Assembly (NCBI GenBank): GCA_001970855.1
Contig: LSSN01002339.1
Span: 1 to 16,732 of the forward strand
Length of the DNA: 16,732 bases
Direction of reading: 5' to 3'
Source of the DNA: Smittium culicis
Lineage: Eukaryota; Kickxellomycota; Harpellomycetes; Harpellales; Legeriomycetaceae
Position 1 is the stretch's first letter; each line of letters starts with the position of its first letter. Position numbers and translations under genes: made by a program. This document shows, piece after piece, positions 10,990-16,732 of this stretch. The notes under the pieces are model-generated. The model did not search any database, had not been told where the DNA came from, and worked only from the letters and a program-made list of their open reading frames with translations.

Positions 10990-13572
10990 CTAAATTATAT
11001 TGTTCTGATTTTTGAATAAGACCCAGGCATCATTTAAAACAGTAAAAACTTCTTGTGAGATTAACTTAGAGCGCAAATCGGTTATTGAGGTTAATTTGTC
11101 AGGGTGAAGTTTAGAGATGGTTCTCATGTATGCTATTTTAACTCGGTTATTTTCAATCAGATCAGATAGTCGAATTTCATTAATAGATGGGCAAATAAAA
11201 TGGACGCTAGATAATAAAGATCTAATACTGTCTTTGTTTTTTTTCCACTGAAAAACTTCATTTTTGACCGACTCTTTCAGTTCGAAGTGGTCATCTTCAG
11301 GTATTTTATCAGGACTAATTGAAGCCATAGCTCGTAAGTTATTTGTCGAACTGTTACTAGGTTTGTTTTCAGATTGCATTTTAGGATATTTTGGAGGGGA
11401 TTTTGGTTTTGAGGTAAAGCTGTTAGTGAAAAGGGAAGTATTAGTTGTTGGGTTGGCTTTGGGAAAATTTTGTTGAATGCCTAGCGCTTTGGAGCAACGG
11501 GCTGATCCAGCTTTAGCTCGTTGCAGCATAGTGCTATCTATTTGAAGTGAGGCCAAGGTATCAAAATCAGCTAAAGCTAATTTGTATTTTTCCATTGCCT
11601 CTTTTGTCTCTGCTCTTTTCAATAAGGCTTTCTGGTGGTGGAGATTAGTTTCCAATATATCTCCATTACCTAGATCAATTCTAGTACGATCGCAGTATAA
11701 TAGGCACAAACGAATAGACTCGTCTAAATCGGAGACTGAATCTTTAAAGTTTCCCATTTTATTAAGCGAAGATGATCGATTATTTAGTAAAATTATTAGA
11801 TATGGATGGTTTTTAGAAGTTTCCAACAAACTTATTGCTTGTGAGTATCCATTATAAGCAACCTCAAACTGTCCTATCTTAAACTTCTTATTGGACTCAT
11901 CTTTCAATGCAGAAATCTGAGATAGTAAATATTTTGGAATTTCAGGTATTATAGATTTTGGATTAGACAATGTATCGGAACTTAAGATTTGGTTATCATC
12001 AGTATGAGATCTAATGGGCTTCGGCTTTTGATCAAATGATAAGTTTTTATCAAATAGCTGTGGGCTTACTTTCTCTCCAATTAAGTCTATTTCAGGCTCC
12101 AAAGATATACTTTCTTGATTGAAAATAGGCTGATGTTTTTCTAGTGAAGCTGCTTTATTTTTTTCTTTTAGCTTTTTGTAAAATGTTTCATCGTCTTCAG
12201 AAAAATCGCTTGATAGAATATCATTATTTTTTTCACTATCCGAGTCTTGGTAGCTTTCAAATTTTTGCGGTTTGTGAGAGCTGTAGTTATTTTTTTCAAA
12301 AGATGAATTATTGTATCGATTATCAGGTAAAATAGGTACTTTATTTTTTGATAGGGCAGTTTTATTCAGTAATGATTTTTTTCCTATGTCAAACCAAGTA
12401 TTTGCTTGGCGTAAGACATTTGATCCTACTTCATTTGCAGACTCAAAAATTTTCTCGGTGGCTGTCATTGACTTTTTACCAAAAGTATCAAAAAAATTAT
12501 CGTTTCTGATCGATTTACTTCTATATTTTTGTGATGAACCGTTATAAAGCTGCGAGCTAGGGCTGGGGCTACTCGAGTCCATTTGAAAATTTTTGGAATG
12601 TGCTGTTTTTAGCTGAGCTTTGGAAAAATTTGTTTGCTCTTTAAGTAAAATTAGAGCCTCACCTAAATCCCCCTCCGATATTTGTAAAGCATCTGTTGCT
12701 TGTTCGATAGAAAAGTCATACTGCATTAAATAGGCGAGTTTTGAGTCTGCTTCAGAATTAAATAAACTTTGTTTTTTAGTCATGTGTGATGCAGCCTCTG
12801 ATAAATCTTCAGTATCGTCTTTGTCCCAATTAAGAAGAAAATCATCATTTTTATTAACATCCATATCAGCGTTATAGGTTTTAGAATGAGTGGTATCGGC
12901 GTTATTTAAGTCAGAAAAAAATTTAAGCTCAATTTTATTTTCTTTGGTTGGTAAAATTGGGTCAAAATCAAGTAAATCGTTTATTTTATTAGTACTGGGC
13001 TCATTACTTATATCTTTTTTGGAATCTTTAAGCAAGTCAAAATCCCACAAATCCGAAGATTCTTTTTGCATCGGTACAGCTTGATCATGATTACTATTCA
13101 AGCTACTTTTTTCAGAAATTTGGGAATTTGGTAAATTTTTATTTGGGGGGTTAATTAAAGTGCTATTGTTTGAAGAAATGTCTTTATAATTGCTATTGGT
13201 AAAGGATGAATTCGATTTCACTGAAATGTTATCAGGCGTGGTTTTAGTGAAATTTAGTAAGTCTCCGAAAGGATCAGATTTATTTTTTGTTGAAGAGCTG
13301 TTATTATTCAATGATGCAAAGTTGTTGGGTGGCTTATAATCAAATGATTTAGGAGTGTTGGAAGAGCTGCGGAGGTTCCATGAAAGATTTGGAGAAGGAC
13401 TAGGCTTTGTCTGTGTGGCTAAAAATTTGATGCTTTCAAAAGGATCTTGTTTAGATGTGCCAGGAAGAGGATTGGATAAATCTTTTTTGTAATCATATTT
13501 CTTTTCATTTTGGTCGTCTCTTGCATTTAAATTAGCAAAAGAATTTATAAAAATGTTTTGATCTGCATTCAT
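10990..13572 (-). CDS. SWA2: Swa2/auxilin-like clathrin-uncoating J-protein, 860 aa
   Basis: The protein has the fungal auxilin layout. Residues 1-270 are disordered and carry endocytic motifs: DPF at 43-45 and 100-102, DLL at 104-106, DLWDFDLL at 174-181, and LLDFD at 200-204, which fits the clathrin-box pattern. A UBA-like domain lies at about 276-313 (AYLMQYDFSIEQATDALQIS). A helical stretch at 361-402 has no assigned domain. Three TPR units occupy about 553-583, 590-622 and 645-676. A C-terminal J domain (about 760-860) has HPDK at 823-826. Known Swa2/auxilin proteins bring Hsp70 to clathrin coats, and the J domain stimulates its ATPase so that vesicles lose their coat. The TPRs are thought to hold the Hsp70 partner and the UBA to bind ubiquitin. 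It is longer than the yeast protein (about 670 aa), mainly through Asn/Ser-rich linkers. The ATG has a purine at -3, the frame is uninterrupted and no intron is needed. A TATATAT flanked by GCG at 13718-13724 is a weak promoter candidate. Confidence 0.92.
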   Translation of the reverse strand: MNADQNIFINSFANLNARDDQNEKKYDYKKDLSNPLPGTSKQDPFESIKFLATQTKPSPSPNLSWNLRSSSNTPKSFDYKPPNNFASLNNNSSSTKNKSDPFGDLLNFTKTTPDNISVKSNSSFTNSNYKDISSNNSTLINPPNKNLPNSQISEKSSLNSNHDQAVPMQKESSDLWDFDLLKDSKKDISNEPSTNKINDLLDFDPILPTKENKIELKFFSDLNNADTTHSKTYNADMDVNKNDDFLLNWDKDDTEDLSEAASHMTKKQSLFNSEADSKLAYLMQYDFSIEQATDALQISEGDLGEALILLKEQTNFSKAQLKTAHSKNFQMDSSSPSPSSQLYNGSSQKYRSKSIRNDNFFDTFGKKSMTATEKIFESANEVGSNVLRQANTWFDIGKKSLLNKTALSKNKVPILPDNRYNNSSFEKNNYSSHKPQKFESYQDSDSEKNNDILSSDFSEDDETFYKKLKEKNKAASLEKHQPIFNQESISLEPEIDLIGEKVSPQLFDKNLSFDQKPKPIRSHTDDNQILSSDTLSNPKSIIPEIPKYLLSQISALKDESNKKFKIGQFEVAYNGYSQAISLLETSKNHPYLIILLNNRSSSLNKMGNFKDSVSDLDESIRLCLLYCDRTRIDLGNGDILETNLHHQKALLKRAETKEAMEKYKLALADFDTLASLQIDSTMLQRAKAGSARCSKALGIQQNFPKANPTTNTSLFTNSFTSKPKSPPKYPKMQSENKPSNSSTNNLRAMASISPDKIPEDDHFELKESVKNEVFQWKKNKDSIRSLLSSVHFICPSINEIRLSDLIENNRVKIAYMRTISKLHPDKLTSITDLRSKLISQEVFTVLNDAWVLFKNQNNII

Positions 13573-15367
13573 TACAAAACAAGAGAGTAAATATGTTGGA
13601 ATAGAGGTGAATTTGCAAGTATTGTTTAAAGATCGATGGAAAAAAAGGTACGAGTGTGTGAATGCTTGGGTTTGGAATCTAAATTAAGAGATATGACTTT
13701 ATAAGAAACTCAAAGCGATATATAGCGATTACTAATGGCAGACTTGGCTGTATAAAAATGCAATTTTCTAAATTTAAACTATAATTTATTTAATTGAAAT
13801 ATTCGGCATCAAATTATTCTATTGGTTAGCTCCACAGTTTTAATTCAATCAAGTAAATATAGGCAAAAGGCATTGGGCCAAGTATGTGCCAATAGTATTA
13901 AATTATAATTTTAAAAACCAAACAAACTAAACAGAGAAATTATTCTCTACTATAAATAAAAACAGAGTAGCAAATTGAATAAGCTATTAATATTACTTCG
14001 CCTTTTATCCAGCAGCATCATTTTAACGTAATTGGTACAAGTTTTTAGTAGGCTGCTGGAGTTTAATAATTACAAACAATTAAAATTTATTATAGAAAAA
14101 AATTGAACTTGAAAGTAGGGTAGATAAAATAATAAAATATCGCTTTATTAGCGCTGAAGTACTACGACAAAAAATTTTATAATAGAGAATTAGGTTTTAA
14201 GGGAGAAAATGATTTATTGATAGAATTTGCTAATATAGTTAGTATATAACACCAAAGAGTTAATTTGACTATCAAATTTAGAGCCATTAATCTCAAATAA
14301 TATAAATTGCAAAAAAAAAAAGGTATAGCTAACGGATCAAGTTCTGTAATCATCATCGCCAAAATAGTAGTGCTCAAATATTATACATGTGCTGAACTAA
14401 GTATGGGTTATGATAGTAGACTAGAGGCAAACGGAATATGCAAACTACAATGCAATTGCAACAATAATAAACTTTACGATTTGAAGAAATGTATGTTGTT
14501 GTCAAACTATACCATACCTAAACATAAGCAGGCAGAAAAATAAGGAACTGTTTAATTTATATCACCATAAGGAGTAAATATTTTCAAATAAAATTTTATA
14601 ACACCATTAATTTATATTTATCGCTAATACAAAATAAAGAATTCGTCAAGGTTACCTGAAATCACATTTAAATAAACTTTTTTATTTCATATACACTACT
14701 CAGCATAAAGCTAAATCAATTAAACCCGATTTTAATACCAAATATTTTATATTATCAGTTATTTTGCCTCAAAATTAATCAGAGAACATTTTAATGGAAG
14801 CAAAATTAATGATTTTATTTCACCATAAAGATTACAAGTTAATTGACTCGAGATAAGCTATCAAAGCCTCGATGTCTATTATTTCCTATTAATGAGATCA
14901 TCTATACGCTATTTTAAATAACATATGCGAAATGATTCTTAATAGCTTTTCTCATTAATAAAGTAAATTGAGCATATAAAAAATTTTAAAATATTTAAAT
15001 AATTTTTCCTCTGGTAAAACCTGTAAATAAAAAATCGCATATTCAAACCTTATAAGCTCCTGGATATGATTATGAAATACTTACGCCTTGAATTGGTAAA
15101 AAATTATGACATAAATCTAAACATCTATACTAGCAGTTACAAATCAAAATATTGGAACAAAACATCAATTATGAGACTTTTAACCATTTTTTTGAATATT
15201 TCGCTACAATAAAATTTGTATCCCAACCTATTGAAATCAACTATAATAGGATAATATTTAAACTATACCAATTATTTTTTTGTCTCAGAGAGTTTAATAA
15301 AAATAGCTTAAAAGTATACAAAAAGCTATTTAAAAATTTAAAAAAATACTATAAAAATAAGTTTTCA
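13573..15367. other. AT-rich spacer upstream of the Swa2-like gene
   Basis: This is 1.8 kb between the Swa2-like start and the LINE. It should include the promoter of the Swa2-like gene. No gene is supported. A + strand frame at 14307-14543 has an unremarkable Cys-containing translation but no early ATG, and a Lys/Phe-rich frame at 15152-15391 looks like translated AT-rich DNA. The only clear structure is the inverted repeat at 14008-14060. Composition changes abruptly at about 15368, where the LINE begins. Confidence 0.6.
14008..14060. repeat. 9-bp GC-rich inverted repeat
   Basis: TCCAGCAGC (14008-14016) and GCTGCTGGA (14052-14060) are perfect inverted copies separated by 35 nt, about 440-490 bp upstream of the Swa2-like start. 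A CAG/CTG-type stem in AT-rich DNA stands out. It could be a paired factor-binding site or a relic of terminal inverted repeats, but no known motif is identified. Confidence 0.5.
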
Positions 15368-16732
15368 ACCGACCCGCCTCCAACGATCTAGCAGCTCCAT
15401 ACCCACTGGTAATTGGTTCAAGGGGGTAGGAGAATCACTATATTCTTTACAGTATAAGTGTTCTAGGTACGCAAATGCCGTTCAAAAATTTGGCTGTTTC
15501 CAGCTCAAAATTTTGATCGGCGGTGCCAGCTCAAAGCTGGCTTAAAGATAGTTTAGACTCCTCCTCTAAGGATTTGCAAACTAGCCCCAACCGGGCTTCG
15601 TTGAAATTGGAAAGTAAAAAATTTTCGTCAGAAATTATCGGCATCGGTATGAACGGGCCGATCTTCGTTGATCGGTGATTTCGCCACTGGCTGCAGATCA
15701 GAAATATGTGGTCGACCGTCTCAGGTAAGCACAAGTTGCAGCAGGGGAAAAATTTTTGAATTTTTGGTCGACGATTTTCATGATCGACAGGCGCTGGGCA
15801 GTCCAGAATGTGCCCATACGTATTTTCCCAATGCTCTGAAGGCCCAGATTCAGGTCCGGGTACATAGCTTGAAGGTCAATCCAGTTGACTTTTTTGCCGA
15901 TTTTCCGGACAACCGTCCACTGGTGGGTGACAGACCAGTTATTTCGTCGGTTACAGTCTACTATCGTGATGATAGTCTGACCGTTTGAATCTTGAGAGCA
16001 AAATTTTTTGATCCACCGGACGCTCCCGCTTTCGGGCTGTGCTGGTGCGCATGAACACTGAGGTTATGCCCAGTTCATCCCTGATGCGCTCCATGGCCGC
16101 TGATTTTCCGACATTGGCAACCATTCGGATTGGCTTTTCTATTTCCATCTATAAGGGCTTGCATCTGGCTTCGCTCATGCCAAATGTCTCCCCACCGTAA
16201 CATCCAATCGGTATTAGAATCGAGTTGATAAACTTTATTTTTAGTGGTGTGAATACATCGGACCGTCTCAGGAAGCTGTACGCAGCATACACAGCCTTCC
16301 TGACCTTATTCTTGTTGTTTTTGATAGTCCCAGATACATCCCACTTGCTATTCATAATATAGCCCAAATAGGTGTACTGGTCGGTGGAGTCGACTTTTTG
16401 ACCCTGCAGGGTCATATCAGTAGTCAACTCCCCGCTTATAGTCATTATCCCGCACTTGGAGGCATTCACAGCCATTTCCCAAGTGTCCGACCATTCGGTT
16501 ATGGTGTTCATTGCGGCTTGTAAATCGGCGGATGATTCGGCCAATAGCACGGCATCGTCGGCAAACAGTAGTCCTGGTATGCGTGAGGTGAGCCCAGGCA
16601 CCCGCACACCTCGTACGCCCTTAAATATATCGTTGATGTAGAAATCGAAGAGTATCGGCGAGGCTGGGCACCCTTGCCGCACTCCACAGAGGTATTCGCT
16701 GGGGTTGGAAACTTCATTTCCAACTCTAACTG
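15368..16732 (-). mobile_element. Degenerate non-LTR retrotransposon (LINE), 3' part
   Basis: This - strand block carries the C-terminal half of a LINE reverse transcriptase and then a 3' UTR of about 80 nt (15368-15446). It leaves the window at the right edge, so the element's 5' part is missing here. G/C is near 50% (33 of 60 at 16501-16560), against roughly 20-25% outside, and the drop at 15368 marks the inner end. No (TAA)n or poly(A) tail follows on the sense side, so the tail has decayed or the copy is 3'-truncated. Target-site duplications cannot be tested because the other end is not present. Two of the four lesions are C-to-T type stops (CAG to TAG, CGA to TGA), compatible with methylation-linked or RIP-like mutation. 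That is an inference from two sites only. Confidence 0.92.
15447..16732 (-). pseudogene. Broken reverse transcriptase ORF of the LINE
   Basis: The reading frame enters at 16730 and shows RT motifs GVRQGCPASPILFDFYIND and, at 16554-16565, FADD, the catalytic Asp pair (FADD/YADD family). A TAG at 16149-16151 interrupts it after ARCKPL. The same frame resumes with MEIEKPIRMVANVGKSAAM, so a Gln codon probably mutated. At about 16032-16034 the frame shifts, and a 111-codon stretch continues from 16033 to a TGA at 15698-15700 with RWIKKFCSQD and GTFWTAQRLSIMKIV. A second shift near 15747-15757, in an A5T5 run, leads to PCCNLCLPETVDHIFLIC. This is a C-x2-C-x6-H-x4-C zinc-knuckle-like motif typical of LINE RT C-termini. 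A TGA at 15531-15533 precedes AGTADQNFELETAKFLNG and a final TAA at 15447-15449. The product would bind element RNA and copy it at the target site. This copy cannot encode a full enzyme. No endonuclease domain is in view. Confidence 0.88.

Noticed and set aside
11264..13084. Several + strand open frames antisense to the Swa2-like gene
   Set aside because: They lie wholly inside a recognised conserved gene on the other strand and show no domain or plausible start of their own.
14177..14543. Overlapping frames on both strands, the + strand one containing Cys residues
   Set aside because: The + frame lacks an ATG for about 31 codons, the two frames overlap, and neither shows a domain. A spliced exon cannot be excluded.
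15152..15391. Lys/Phe/Asn-rich + strand frame of 79 codons
   Set aside because: It reads as translated AT-rich DNA and runs into the 3' UTR of the LINE.
15416..15440. ggttcaaggg resembling a tRNA T-loop
   Set aside because: It lies in the LINE 3' UTR and no acceptor, D or anticodon stems can be arranged around it. No tRNA was found elsewhere by eye.
15668..15988. + strand 106-codon frame in the GC-rich block
   Set aside because: It is the antisense shadow of the LINE reverse transcriptase pieces.

Overview
The window looks like a contig from the nuclear genome of an AT-rich, intron-containing fungus. The evidence is an auxilin-type protein with the fungal Swa2 layout (clathrin/adaptor motifs, UBA, TPR, C-terminal J domain), a spliceosomal intron in a bHLH transcription-factor gene, long Asn/Ser/Lys-rich disordered proteins, and very AT-rich spacers with homopolymers and a perfect trinucleotide array. 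An early-diverging fungus (for example a Harpellales/Smittium-like gut fungus) is my best guess. It is an inference and cannot be proved from this sequence. No bacterial-style operons, CRISPR arrays, rRNA or tRNA genes were seen.

Layout. (1) 1-153: a perfect (TAA)51 array at the left edge. (2) 154-5876: 5.7 kb of AT-rich DNA without an intact gene. It holds short protein-like frames broken by stops, some reminiscent of decayed LTR-retrotransposon proteins (703-810, 3679-4188), and a small GC-elevated island at 5101-5280. (3) 5877-8781, + strand: one two-exon gene with a 130-nt intron (6919-7048). It encodes a 924-residue, mostly disordered protein ending in a bHLH-leucine zipper. Read without splicing it looks like two unrelated ORFs, the first with a false hydrophobic tail. 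(4) 8782-10989: convergent spacer with A29, G12 and a small palindrome. (5) 10990-13572, - strand: an intronless 860-residue Swa2/auxilin-like clathrin-uncoating co-chaperone. (6) 13573-15367: AT-rich upstream spacer with one GC-rich inverted repeat. (7) 15368-16732, - strand: the 3' part of a non-LTR retrotransposon (LINE), much richer in GC than its surroundings. It runs off the right edge and is inactivated by an in-frame TAG, two frameshifts and an in-frame TGA.

The two intact genes are convergent and act in unrelated processes: transcription, and clathrin-coat disassembly in vesicle traffic. Both window ends are repetitive (TAA array, LINE), which suggests the contig was cut by assembly at repeats. 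I did not find a convincing undescribed multi-gene system. The most useful results are the splice that rebuilds the bHLH gene, the reading of the broken LINE including a 111-codon frame with no early start codon, and the possible retroelement relics in the left spacer.
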